This document shows positions 6,926 through 16,900 of a stretch of 64,000 nt of DNA, one piece after another. The stretch comes from CAZDDB01 sp963843285 (GTDB lineage: Bacteria; Acidobacteriota; HRBIN11; JAKEFK01): assembly GCA_963843285.1 (NCBI GenBank), contig CAWJJO010000006.1:124001-188000 (forward strand), written 5' to 3'. The notes beneath the pieces were generated by a model, which had not been told where the DNA came from, did no database searches, and saw nothing but the letters and a program-made list of their open reading frames with translations. The translations under genes and the position numbers were made by a program. Position 1 is the stretch's first letter. Each line of letters starts with the position of its first letter.

Positions 6926-9900
6926 AATCCGAGCTGCTGGCTACAGAGATAAAAATACAGTCCCTGGCGGTTCATCAGTTCGTCATGAGTCCCTTGCTCC
7001 GCGATTTTTCCCTTTTCCAGTACGATTATAAAATCGGCATCCCGAATGGTGCTGAGCCGGTGCGCAATGACAAAAGACGTGCGTCCTTCCAGCAACTTAT
7101 CGATATTTTCTTTCACAGCTCTCTCCGATTCGGTGTCGAGCGAGCTGGTCGCTTCGTCGAAAATCAATACGGGCGGGCGGCTGTAGAGCGCGCGCGCAAT
7201 CGCGACGCGCTGCTTTTGACCGCCGGAAAGTGCGATGCCGGTATCGCCGATACGCGTGTCGTATCCAAGAGGAAGTCGCTCAATGAATTCGTGCGCATAT
7301 GCCGCGCGCGCTGCCCAGAGGACGCGATCCATGTCCGGCTCTCCATCTCCAAAGGCAATATTCCGCGAGATCGTGTCATCGAAAAGATAACTCTCCTGCA
7401 GGACAAATCCGATTTTCTGGCGGAGATCTCGATAGTTGAGAGCCTTCATGTCTACACTGTCAAAATAGATGGTTCCTTCCGTAGGCTCCAGGAGCCCCGC
7501 CAGACATTTCACCAGAGTTGTCTTGCCGGAACCGCTCCGTCCTATAATTGCCACCGTTTTGCCGGGCGGCACTTCGAAGTTGATTCCTTCTAATATAGGA
7601 GAAGAATCGGGACCTCCATACCGAAAGCCGAGATTCTGGAAACGGACCCGTCCTTCAAGACTTCTGACCGGCATCAAGTGCGAATGATCGGCTCCTTGTT
7701 CGGGCTCCTGTTCGAATACATCATGTAATCTGTTCAGAAGAATATCCGCCATCTGTAAGTTATCCCACAACGAAAGAAGCTGAGTGATCGGTCCGTTTGC
7801 GAGCGCCACCAACGAGCTGAATGCCACAAGTCCTCCAATCGTCAGCTTTCCTTCCATGACCTGGCCTGATCCTACCCACAGAAAAAAAGCCACGGACAGG
7901 AACGTCAGCGCCTGGATGCCCCCTTCATAACACATGACGGTGAAGTCGAGGCGAAAGATGCGTCTGGCGATGCGATGAAATTGATTCAACATTGCCTCGC
8001 GAAACGTGGCTTCGGCCCCCATCGCTTTTACGGTTTCCATTCCCTTAATTGCATCGATCTGGTAGGAACTGTAACGCCCGAAGGCTTCCTCCGTTTCATC
8101 GAGAATCGGGCGAAGCCATCTCCGGGAGAAGTACATCAAGGCGGCATAAAACGGGGTCGTCGCAAGGAAAACAACGGAAAGAAGGGGACTGTAGATAAAC
8201 ATCAGAACCAGCGCAGCCGTCAGTTGTACGATCGCAGTGAGGCCGGTGATTCCGTTTTGGGATAGGAACTCCCGGATCCAGCGCATCCCTTCCAGTCTCC
8301 GCTGAATGTCACCTGTACGCCTGGTCTGGAAATAGCTCATGGGCAGCTGCAGCAATTTTCTGGTGAGGAAATCGAGCGTGCTGGAATCAATGCGAACCGC
8401 GGCAAAACTCAAGAGATAGCGCTGCACAACCATCGCCAGAATCATGAAAAACAGAACGGCGATCATGGATAAAACTAGAATATGAAGAAGCGCAATATCT
8501 CGTTCGACCAAAACTCGATCCACGATGACCTGAGTAAAAATAGGGAGCACCATCTGCAGCGCGCTGACGATCACTGCAAGCACCAATGATTTCGCCATCA
8601 ATGATGAAAAAGGTTTGAAGAATGGCCAGAGCCAGCTCAGGGTCGCTTTTCCTTCCGGAGCGTTTTCGAATTCTTTCGTGTAATCGAACAAAGCCGCATA
8701 GCCGGTCCATTTTTCTTCGAAGTCCTTTCGTGTTAATCGCCGGCGGGCAATTGCGGGATCCGCAATCCATGCATACTTTGGATCGATATCGTACAAGACC
8801 ACCCAATGGTTTCCTTCCCAGTGCACAATTGCCGGCAACGGCATTTGCGGCAAATTCTTTTTGGATGACTTGACGGATCGCGCCGCCAGACCCAGCTCGG
8901 ATGCAGCCAGACTAAGTCCCCGAAGGCTCGTGCCTTCCGAAGTCGTATGCACCAGTTGACGGATTCGGGCGAGACTCACAGCGCGTCCGAAGTGGCGGCA
9001 GATCATTGCGAGGGCAGCTGCTCCACAATCCATCTCATCAATCTGCTGGACATGAGGAAATCGTCGGATTCGTTTTGTACGCTTTGCAAAATATCCTTCT
9101 TCGGACGCGAATGGTTGATCCTCTTTAGAAGATAGCTCGCCGGTCTCTTCTTCAATCTGATCGACCTGTGAAGGTCCGACCTTTTCCATCTCTCGAATCT
9201 CAGCCGGCAGATTCTCCTCCGTGAAATCCAGAGGAACTTGCGCAACCTGTTTGTAATCGTATTGAGCAATCCGTTGCTCGATCTGCGTTCTGAAATCGGG
9301 GGAGGTCTTCAACAATTTCGTGAATGTATTTTCTGTGAGCCGGAGGAGCTTGCAACGGGATACGGCTTCGACCGTAGCGGCGCGTCGCATCCCTTTGAAT
9401 ATGGACATCTCCCCGAAGAAATCGCCCTTTCGGAGATACGCAATGTATTTACGATTGCCGTTTTCCTCCAGAAAAACTCTCAAACGGCCATCTTCCACGA
9501 CGTACATCGGGCCCGGAAGTTCTCCTTGCCGAATGACCACATCCCCAGTCTGCACTTCGACTAATTCCAGTTCAGACAACATCAGGCGCAATGCATCGAC
9601 GGGAAGTTGCGCCAGAGGCGAGTACATGCGAAAAAAATTGTGGAGGCTACGATGCTTAATTTGAAGTTCCAGATATTCTTTGATTTCCGGCTGGCTCTGC
9701 AACAGGGCGTTGAACACGGATTTGTCGAGCTTCAAAACTTCCACATCGCTGCTTGCGCGAACGGTCGCTTTGCTGGGGGTTTGATTCATGAGCCCCATTT
9801 CGCCGAAGCTCTCGCCCGTTCTCAGCACGTTCAGTGAAATCTCTTCGCCGTTTTGCCCTTGCTTCACCACTCGCGCGCGTCCGGAAACGAGTACGTAATA

Positions 9901-10047
9901 ACCGTCCGTTTCCTCGCCTTCTCGTACAATGGGTGTGCCGAATGGGAGCGATTCACGCACGAAACTGCCGATGACCAGCTTCTTTACTTCGACAGGCAGA
10001 AATTGAATTAAGGGGAGATTCTCAAGGATAGAATTAGGGTCATTCAT
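6922..10047 (-). CDS. C39-peptidase ABC exporter with two N-terminal cyclic-nucleotide domains
   Basis: 1041 residues. Order: cNMP domain 1 (about 10-130), cNMP domain 2 (about 140-255), linker, C39 peptidase (about 328-445), ABC membrane domain (about 475-775), ATPase (about 798-1035). C39 residues visible: Cys341 in DEMDCGAAA, His414, Asp430. ATPase motifs: Walker A GRSGSGKT (836-843), LSGGQ (940-944), Walker B LIFDEA (961-966), H-loop His996. cNMP domain 2 has an intact phosphate cassette FGEMSIFKGMRRAATV; domain 1 has Lys in place of the key Arg (PSKAT). The C39 domain cleaves leaders after Gly-Gly, and the ABC part exports the core peptide. cNMP control of the exporter is inferred from the fusion. 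It sits in a tight operon with the flanking genes. Confidence 0.92.
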   Translation of the reverse strand: MNDPNSILENLPLIQFLPVEVKKLVIGSFVRESLPFGTPIVREGEETDGYYVLVSGRARVVKQGQNGEEISLNVLRTGESFGEMGLMNQTPSKATVRASSDVEVLKLDKSVFNALLQSQPEIKEYLELQIKHRSLHNFFRMYSPLAQLPVDALRLMLSELELVEVQTGDVVIRQGELPGPMYVVEDGRLRVFLEENGNRKYIAYLRKGDFFGEMSIFKGMRRAATVEAVSRCKLLRLTENTFTKLLKTSPDFRTQIEQRIAQYDYKQVAQVPLDFTEENLPAEIREMEKVGPSQVDQIEEETGELSSKEDQPFASEEGYFAKRTKRIRRFPHVQQIDEMDCGAAALAMICRHFGRAVSLARIRQLVHTTSEGTSLRGLSLAASELGLAARSVKSSKKNLPQMPLPAIVHWEGNHWVVLYDIDPKYAWIADPAIARRRLTRKDFEEKWTGYAALFDYTKEFENAPEGKATLSWLWPFFKPFSSLMAKSLVLAVIVSALQMVLPIFTQVIVDRVLVERDIALLHILVLSMIAVLFFMILAMVVQRYLLSFAAVRIDSSTLDFLTRKLLQLPMSYFQTRRTGDIQRRLEGMRWIREFLSQNGITGLTAIVQLTAALVLMFIYSPLLSVVFLATTPFYAALMYFSRRWLRPILDETEEAFGRYSSYQIDAIKGMETVKAMGAEATFREAMLNQFHRIARRIFRLDFTVMCYEGGIQALTFLSVAFFLWVGSGQVMEGKLTIGGLVAFSSLVALANGPITQLLSLWDNLQMADILLNRLHDVFEQEPEQGADHSHLMPVRSLEGRVRFQNLGFRYGGPDSSPILEGINFEVPPGKTVAIIGRSGSGKTTLVKCLAGLLEPTEGTIYFDSVDMKALNYRDLRQKIGFVLQESYLFDDTISRNIAFGDGEPDMDRVLWAARAAYAHEFIERLPLGYDTRIGDTGIALSGGQKQRVAIARALYSRPPVLIFDEATSSLDTESERAVKENIDKLLEGRTSFVIAHRLSTIRDADFIIVLEKGKIAEQGTHDELMNRQGLYFYLCSQQLGL

Positions 10048-10050
10048 AGC

Positions 10051-11013
10051 TCACAAGCGGATATGCCACTTGACGACATTGTTTACTTCATGATCCACCA
10101 TTCGCTGAAGCAGATCTTCTTCTGCCCGCCTGCGGATCTCTTCATCGTTAACTGAAGGAATGATCTTGCCTGCTACAAAGAACAGGGAGAACTGGTCCCC
10201 GGAACGGAATGGTCCCAGCAAATCACCCTTCTGTGCTCCAACAAAGTCGCTGCTCCATGTGGGGTCCAGGCGTTCGAGGTACACCCGTCGATCCCAAAAC
10301 TCTGTGTGTGTCTGAGTCGCGATTTCCTGAAGCGAGCTTCCATCTTCTTTTACGCAAAGAATCGCTTCCCGAATCATCTGTTCCTCCGGAAATGAAATGC
10401 AGTGAAGATCGAATCGAATCCAATCCATCGAGTGGTTATGAATATTTTTATCAATTGCCTCCGGATTGATGACTTGCCCGCGAAAATCCTCAAAATATTT
10501 TTCCATTTGAGCAATATCGATGGAAGAAGATTCGTCCGCAATCGACTGGAAACTATTCGAGACGGCGGCCAGTCCCGCCAGCCGCTTGCTGACAAGACCC
10601 AGACGGCCTGAACAAAGACCTTCCACCGGAATCAATTGTCCCACTTCTTGATCGTCTGACGGGAATTCGGTAACGATTTCATCAATCTGCTCGGAATTTC
10701 GTTCCAGGAGCAATCCGCGTTCGATGAATTCCATCCACTCTTGCGTTGTTAGATCCCTTTCGTTCAGCCACGTCTCCATTTCTTCCGCTGAGATCAAATC
10801 CCTCGCGTAACGAAACTCAGCCGCCGCTTCTTCGATCTCCCCTTGATCAAGAGCGTTCTCTTCTTCGTCTTTTTTGAGGCAAGCCAGTCCTATGCGGACA
10901 TTCTTTTCAATGTCGGTCCAATCATTCCAGACGTGGGCGGCAAGAACAATATCTTCCCACCGGTATTGCCTCTCGCCAATCGAAAAGATGACCTTGCCTG
11001 AAAGCCGATCCAT
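10051..11013 (-). CDS. Parvulin/SurA-like putative peptide maturation protein
   Basis: 320 residues without a signal peptide, so cytoplasmic. The N-terminal part is helical and acidic like the SurA chaperone domain. The C-terminal part (about 190-300) resembles a PpiC/parvulin domain: LQEIATQTHTEFWD, then KGDLLGPFRSGDQFSLFFV. Proteins of this PpiC-related kind are known beside C39 exporters as putative peptide maturation factors. It ends 3 bases before the exporter gene on the same strand, so the two are surely co-transcribed. The role (holding or modifying the precursor) is inferred. Parvulin active-site residues could not be confirmed, so it may be a non-catalytic chaperone. Confidence 0.65.
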   Translation of the reverse strand: MDRLSGKVIFSIGERQYRWEDIVLAAHVWNDWTDIEKNVRIGLACLKKDEEENALDQGEIEEAAAEFRYARDLISAEEMETWLNERDLTTQEWMEFIERGLLLERNSEQIDEIVTEFPSDDQEVGQLIPVEGLCSGRLGLVSKRLAGLAAVSNSFQSIADESSSIDIAQMEKYFEDFRGQVINPEAIDKNIHNHSMDWIRFDLHCISFPEEQMIREAILCVKEDGSSLQEIATQTHTEFWDRRVYLERLDPTWSSDFVGAQKGDLLGPFRSGDQFSLFFVAGKIIPSVNDEEIRRRAEEDLLQRMVDHEVNNVVKWHIRL

Positions 11014-11036
11014 TGGGAGCTAAACACCAAGCACCT

Positions 11037-11077
11037 ATACTATAGCAGAAAAGCTCTGTTGACCTTGTTGGTATACT
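11037..11077. promoter_or_regulatory. Candidate divergent promoters of the peptide locus
   Basis: On the + strand TGGTATACT (11069-11077) fits an extended -10 facing the precursor gene. On the - strand TATAGT (11044-11039) could serve the maturation/exporter operon. No convincing -35 boxes were found. The leader to the precursor ATG would be about 155 bases. Confidence 0.3.
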
Positions 11078-11240
11078 GGAAGCGTTTCTTTCTATTGCCA
11101 TAGTTGACTTATGGGCCAAGGGTGAAATCACATCGCGTTAAATCGTTTGCGGCACATGATGCTAAGGTTCGGCATCTTTTTAGCTGATAACAAGGGGATC
11201 ATTGGTAAGTACTACGGAAATCAAACAGAATGGAGAGAAG

Positions 11241-11411
11241 ATGAGCACAAAACAAGATGCGTCAAAGAACAAAGCAAAGAAGCTGAAGCTGAATAAAGAA
11301 ACGTTGAAAGATCTGAATCCCGCAGCGGAAAGAGTGAGGGGAGGCGGAGGAAAACCCGCAGGGACAGCGCCTATTTCAGATACCTGCAAGACCATTTGTC
11401 ACAAGTGTTGA
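11241..11411 (+). CDS. RiPP precursor peptide with Gly-Gly leader (class I lanthipeptide-like)
   Basis: 56 residues. The leader contains KKLKLNKETLKDLN, which resembles leaders of class I lanthipeptides and related Gly-Gly natural products. It ends in RVRGGGG (residues 31-37), a fitting C39 cleavage site. The proposed core (from residue 38) is short and holds Ser46, Thr48/51 and Cys49/53/56 in SDTCKTICHKC, suitable for thioether or disulfide links. ATG 11241 is preceded by GGAGAG; an upstream TTG at 11202 would add 13 residues. It lies divergent to the maturation protein and C39 exporter. No LanB, LanC, LanM or radical SAM enzyme is in the window, so the modification class is open. Confidence 0.72.
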   Translation: MSTKQDASKNKAKKLKLNKETLKDLNPAAERVRGGGGKPAGTAPISDTCKTICHKC

Positions 11412-11435
11412 TAACCGGAATCGACTAGACGACTG

Positions 11436-11924
11436 TCACTTCCGAAATGCGATCGCGAGAAATCTTACGCCTTGAGGTCCGGCTGTTCCGTAATGTGATT
11501 GACCGAACTTGACTGCGTGCGCGTCCCCCGCCGACAGTTCCTCGCAATGCTCCAGACCTTCGGGACTCACCGTCGTCATTTTGATGCTTCCTTCCAGGAA
11601 GTAGTAAATCTCTTCCGTGTGGTCATGCCTGTGTAATCCAATCGAGGCTCCAGGTTCCAGTCTTGCATCGATCACGAGTTCCAGGCCGGAAGAGAAGATT
11701 CCGTCTTTGAGGCCTTCCTCTTCTGAAAAGATCCAGACCGCATGATCTTTGCCGCGGCCTCTCCTTTCATCAGAAAAAGCAAGATTCTCATGAACCGCCT
11801 CATACAATACGTGGGCCATCTCCTCGTGCCTTTTGTTCACTGCCCAATCGTAATTACCAAAATAAACGCGTTTGATTTCGTTATGAAATTTCTCAGCCGG
11901 AATGTATTTCTGTTTATCTTTCAT
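11436..11924 (-). CDS. Cupin-domain protein
   Basis: 162-residue single-domain cupin. Motif 1 is clear in GASIGLHRHDHTEEIYYFLE: two His in HRH and a Glu for metal binding. Motif 2 is degenerate (SHYGT). Small cupins of this layout bind a metal and act as isomerases, dioxygenases or ligand sensors; the substrate cannot be assigned. It converges on the precursor peptide gene with a 24-base gap. It could tailor the peptide, but this is only positional. Start ATG 11924 follows GGAGGG. Confidence 0.8.
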   Translation of the reverse strand: MKDKQKYIPAEKFHNEIKRVYFGNYDWAVNKRHEEMAHVLYEAVHENLAFSDERRGRGKDHAVWIFSEEEGLKDGIFSSGLELVIDARLEPGASIGLHRHDHTEEIYYFLEGSIKMTTVSPEGLEHCEELSAGDAHAVKFGQSHYGTAGPQGVRFLAIAFRK

Positions 11925-12024
11925 GGTCCCTCCAGTGAATATTGTATGGTGTTCTCGATGATTCGAAACATCGGAGTGGCATGATAGGTGCGCTTGTGCG
12001 ATGTTATTAGGTACAATTGTCCCG

Positions 12025-13269
12025 ATGAGAACTGCATCGATTGTTTTTGGCTTGATTCTATTTGCATTATTCAGCCTTGCGCAGGACTACACCGTTTCGG
12101 TTACAACCGTAACCGTATGGGTGCGTGCTACCGATAAGAAAGATCAACCTGTTAACCTGAGCGCCTCTGATTTTCAGGTATTTGAAGATGGGAAGGCGAT
12201 GCCGATTTCCTGTTTTGAACAGGTTGGCGTCAAAAACCCGGATGAGAAGTTGACCCAAGAAACTCAGATGCAAACACAGGCCGCATCCGCTGAATCGGCG
12301 GAGCCGGCAGCACAAAAGCGGAAGCTGATTCTGGCGATTGATATCTACAACACTTCCAGCGCGGAGTACGATGGAGCAAAGGACGAGCTCAAAGCATTTG
12401 TCAGAAAACTGGATCCCGCAGGCTGGAGCATCCTGCTGGCTGCTCTCCTTCCTGGTCAGCCGACGGTTGCTGTTCCCTTTACTGAGGACGTGGAAAAGAT
12501 TCTTGGCGAGCTGGAAACTTTGCGCGCAAACGAAAATCGCGATCGTGAAATCAGGGATCGAAAGAGGAAAATCACGGACATGCTCAAAATGGCTGATTCT
12601 AAAAGGGAATATGCCGAAGCACTGATGCTTGTCGAAGCTTTAGCGGAAGTTGAGAGACGCCAATCTCTAATGACACTGAAGGCTCTGGCGGCGCTGGATA
12701 AAAGTATGGGCACGATCAGTGCGGAAGAACATGTGGTGATTGTTTTTATTTCCGGTGGTCTTAATTCCGAACCGGGAAGAGAGTACAGACAAATCTGGGA
12801 CAATGCATACAACAGGTCAGGGCTAGCGGTTGGGGAAGATGTGGATCGAGACTTCATGGGAAGAAGGGAAGAGCTGAATTTCGATTTTCCGCGTGAAGTT
12901 AAGAAAAGCATCGGCTTGCTGAACCGAAGAAACGTTACCGTTTACTGCGTAAATACGCGCGGGACTAAGAATCCAGGCATGGATGATCTCGAAGAGGTCA
13001 ACTCCATCTACGCGGTTCGCGATCCTTCCATCCTCAAGGATTACCAGGAGACTCTCGATGGAATCGCGTATGAAACGGGGGGACTGTCATTCAAGAGTTC
13101 AAATAACTATGACAAAGGTTTCGGTCTGATCTTGAATGACACGGTGAGTCAATACATTCTCTGTTACACCACAGGGCGCCAGAGTCCAAAGGAAAAATAT
13201 CACGAGATCAAGGTCAAGGTTGCTCAGTCTGGAGTAAAGCTACGCCACAGAAAGGGATATTGGGACTGA
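12025..13269 (+). CDS. Secreted VWFA-domain protein of the acidobacterial type
   Basis: 414 residues (422 if the ATG at 12001 is used). A signal peptide (about 1-20, ending FSLAQ) is followed by a beta-rich N-terminal segment with SDFQVFEDGKAMPISCFEQ and a von Willebrand A fold starting near LILAIDIYNTSS. This architecture matches the VWFA-related family found mainly in Acidobacteria. The metal-site motif is DxYNTSS rather than classical DxSxS. The likely role is extracytoplasmic protein binding; the partner is unknown. The region 190-230 is charged and helical. No clear ribosome site decides the start; the second ATG places the signal peptide directly at the N-terminus. Confidence 0.8.
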   Translation: MRTASIVFGLILFALFSLAQDYTVSVTTVTVWVRATDKKDQPVNLSASDFQVFEDGKAMPISCFEQVGVKNPDEKLTQETQMQTQAASAESAEPAAQKRKLILAIDIYNTSSAEYDGAKDELKAFVRKLDPAGWSILLAALLPGQPTVAVPFTEDVEKILGELETLRANENRDREIRDRKRKITDMLKMADSKREYAEALMLVEALAEVERRQSLMTLKALAALDKSMGTISAEEHVVIVFISGGLNSEPGREYRQIWDNAYNRSGLAVGEDVDRDFMGRREELNFDFPREVKKSIGLLNRRNVTVYCVNTRGTKNPGMDDLEEVNSIYAVRDPSILKDYQETLDGIAYETGGLSFKSSNNYDKGFGLILNDTVSQYILCYTTGRQSPKEKYHEIKVKVAQSGVKLRHRKGYWD

Positions 13270-13284
13270 ATCACTCCACACTCA

Positions 13285-13308
13285 ATATGTAACCGAATGG
13301 TTACATAT
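13285..13308. terminator. Perfect 10-bp inverted repeat between convergent genes
   Basis: ATATGTAACC-GAAT-GGTTACATAT lies between the VWFA gene (+) and a small membrane protein gene (-). It could be a bidirectional terminator, but it lacks a T-run and is AT-rich, so an operator is an alternative. Confidence 0.45.
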
Positions 13309-13311
13309 CAT

Positions 13312-13716
13312 TCAACGGGAAGCTATCAGCGCCTTTGTAAACAGACCCAGACTCAGTGTTCGCAGCAGCGTCCCCGCGGGACCGCGCCGGCCAACTCCGT
13401 AGAATGCCAGCGCGCTACCCAGAGCTCCGACGAACCGCGCAGATGGGGACCACCCGGTGCCATTCTTCATTGTTTCACCGGCCAGCTGTTTTGCTTCCCG
13501 TCCGTACTGAACGGCACTCTCATTTAATGTCTGAGAAAGCCTGGTTGCTTGTTCCTTATATTTCTTGGAATAATCCTGGAACACGTTACTACCTGCCTTA
13601 TAAGCTTCTCTGATCTGCTTTTCCAGCTTCTTTCGTCGCTTTTCGCCCTTTTTCGCATCCAGAAAATAAAATGCGCCCGCAGTTCCGGCTCCGATTAGCA
13701 ATAAACCTCGTACCAT
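13312..13716 (-). CDS. YtxH-like small membrane protein
   Basis: 134 residues. An N-terminal hydrophobic helix with glycines (LLLIGAGTAGAFYFLD) is followed at once by the basic AKKGEKRRKKLEKQ, the pattern of YtxH-type stress proteins. A charged helical middle and a second hydrophobic region (about 95-130) follow. YtxH proteins are induced by stress, but their biochemical role is unknown. Start ATG 13716 has a good AGGAGGG site. Confidence 0.6.
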   Translation of the reverse strand: MVRGLLLIGAGTAGAFYFLDAKKGEKRRKKLEKQIREAYKAGSNVFQDYSKKYKEQATRLSQTLNESAVQYGREAKQLAGETMKNGTGWSPSARFVGALGSALAFYGVGRRGPAGTLLRTLSLGLFTKALIASR

Positions 13717-13942
13717 AATCGCCCTCCTGTATTTCCGCCTGAATCAGATTTCTCTTCGAGATGAAATCTATTTCCAGGCCCGCGCCTTGTCAGCAATATT
13801 TCACGATGAAGGGATGTAGCACGATGTATGACAAACGCGCGATTCCCGGCGCCACGAAAGCAGGGAGTGCCTGCTGCTACCCGACCGTCGGTCCGGGATG
13901 TATATTCTTCACGGATAATGGTGCGATCGCGCGAATAAAACA

Positions 13943-16900
13943 GTGAACGTTTTCCAACGATTGGATCACAAAGAGAGAAGGACTGTACTGGTCTCTTTCT
14001 CATTGCTGTTCTTTGTGATTTGTGCCTTTGTCATTCTGAAATCCCTTCGGGATGCGTTTTTCTTGAGTCACTATCATGCCAGTGCCTTGCCAAAGTTCAT
14101 GGCAGCCAGCACTGCATTGAGCGCTCTGGCTGCCGCTGGCTACCTTCGGCTCTATAAACATTTTTCAGCAAGACGAATTGCGCAGTTGTCTTTTTTTTGT
14201 TTTTCCGTTGCCACGTATGTGCTCTTGAAGGGTTTCCGGTACTCGCATGACATGCTTGCTGCTTTTCTTTATTTGTGGGTTGGAATCTTTGGAACGATCG
14301 TTCCGGTGCAGGCATGGATGATGGTCTCATGGCAATTCTCCACGCGTCAGGCAAAAGTCGTGATGGGAGTCATTGCTGCCGGGGCCACCCTGGGTTCCAT
14401 TACCGGTGGCTTCCTGGCGCGATGGCTATCAGGGGCATTCGGTGTGTGGGCCATGCTTCCCGCCGCCGGCTGGAGCATTTTTCTGGCCTTTGCCGCTTCC
14501 CTCTTCTTGAAAGGCGACGAAACCGCTCCGGAAAGTTCTCTTCCGCCTCCGGATCACGAAACCGCCCACCGGCGCAAATTTATTATTACTTTGCTTGCTC
14601 TGGTAGCAGTAAGCACCATCGCGTTCACCTTGATTGAATTTCTATTTAAGACATCTGCCCAAGCGCATCATCGATCAGCAGTGAATCTTGCAAACTTCTT
14701 CGGCTCATTCTATGCAATCCTTGGAATCATTACTCTGGTAGTTCAGATTACCGGGATTCCGCCATTCTTGAGGAGGTTTGGCGTGCCTCCATCCCTCCAT
14801 GCGCTCCCTTTATCCCTGTTCATTGCAAACGGCCTTTTTCTGATTACAGGAAGTTTCGGGGCGGTGATTCTATTACGTGGTACGGAAGATTCATTGAGAC
14901 ATTCCATTGACAGGTCCACACTGGAAGTCCTTTACGTTGCATTGCCTGGGCCTGTGCGCACGCGAGTGAAATCGCTCATTGATACCATTGGCGTGCGGAT
15001 CCCGGAAGCTGCAACCTCACTTCTACTGATTCTCCTTTTCACGGCCGGTATGGCGTCGGCGCATCTGATCAGCGTGTTGAACGCGGGAGTGATCATAGTG
15101 TGGCTTGTGCTCGCATTCTTGCTAGGGAGCATTTATTACCCTTCACTGTTAAAGGAGCAAATACAGGGAAAAAACCTTGACTTTGATTCGGTCAGAAAGG
15201 ATTTGTTTACAAAAGATTTCTACCGCGTCCTTCCTGAAATATTCCGGAATGCTGAAAAAGACACGATTCTGGGCATTCTGGAAATCCTCGAGACCAGCGA
15301 CAAACGTTGGCTTGGCCGTTATCTGCTGATCGCTCTCGAACATGAGGATCCCGAGATTCGGTTGAAATCGCTTGTACTTCTGTTTGACCAGGATGCCAAC
15401 CTTTCAGATCAGATCAAACATCTTGTATCAGACAAGGACAATCGTATCCGTAGAGAGGCCGTTCATTATCTTTGTGTCCGGTCCCGCTCCCCGCAAAAAA
15501 TCGGATCAAAGTTTGAAGAGGACCCCGATCCTGTGATCCGGACGGCGATCTGCACCTGTTCGCGAAGGGGCGTTCTCACCAAGGGCAGTTACGCCAAACT
15601 GGAAAAATTCGTGGATGATTTCAACGACACAGACGGGATCGATGTTCGTCTGGAGGTTGCGCATGTGTTGAAGTATACGAAATCCTCCCTCGATTCCATT
15701 CGTTTACTCAAGCGATTGTTGTCCGATCCTTCCGATCAGGTGCGCAAAGCGACTCTCAAAAGCATTGAGGCGGCGCGACCCGCCGCTTTGATTCCGGAAT
15801 TGCTCAGGATCAGCCGGTATTCCATTCTGACAGCTGAAGTTAGTTCTGCGCTTGCCAGTTATGGAAAGATTTTGTTCCCGCAGCTCGAAAGGATACTCAA
15901 CGACAGAACACAGATGATCCGGCAGAAGAAGATCGCATTGAAAGTTGCCGCCGATATCGGGGGAAACCAGGCTCTTGCGCTGATCTTGAAAGTGGCGGGA
16001 CACGAAAATCTTACATTGCGTTTTAGCGCAATCAAGGCGCTAAATCATTTGAAAAAGAATCAGTCTTTGAGAAAATTTCATCCGGCCCTCCGCCGCCTTT
16101 TGAATGACGAAATTCGCACCCTGCAACGGGAAATCAACCGGGCTCAAGCTTTCACTGCGCGCCCGGACGGCATCATGAATCGTGTCGTCCGCCAGAGAAT
16201 TGTCTGGGCAGCCGAGCGAGTTTTTCGCTATCTTGGATTATTTTATGATTCGGATTTCATATACTATGCTTACCTGGCGTGGACAGGTGACGATGATCGG
16301 CGGACGGACACGGCATTAGAATTGCTGGAACAGACATTAAGTCCTGATTTGCGCGGACGGATCGTACCTTTGCTCGAAATGCAAAAACAAATCAACACCG
16401 AAACCACAAAGGAAGAACGTTCCCGCGCCTTTCATTCGTATATGAAAGAGGGAGATCCGCTTCTTGTGGCTTCTGCGATCGAAGAACTTTCGCGGCGGGA
16501 ACTGCTCGATTGGCTTCCTCCTCAAATCCATGTGAATCCCCTGGTGGTCGAAACGCTGAACCGGAGAAAAAGAATGACAGATGAACCGAACACAATGGAT
16601 GCAGAACAACCTCTCACGAAGATTCAGAAAATGGAGGCTTTGAGCAAGATTGACCTGTTTTCGAAACTCGGTCCGCAGGAGCTACTATTGTTGGCGGATC
16701 AAGCCACGGATGTTCAATTCGAAAGCGGTCAGATCATCTTCAAGGAAGGGGAAGTCGCTTCTGAGTTCATAGCCCTTCTGAACGGAGAAGTGGAACTCAC
16801 ACGGGAATCGGAGCGTGTGAGTCTCATCGGCCCTGGTGAAAGTTTTGGGATGCATGAAGTACTTACAGAACAGCCGCGATTCTTTTCCGCAACTGCCATC

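Noticed and set aside
13761..13946. Short Cys-containing reading frame on the + strand before the NTT-fusion gene
   Set aside because: No ribosome site, no recognisable pattern, and it overlaps the real GTG start; judged chance.
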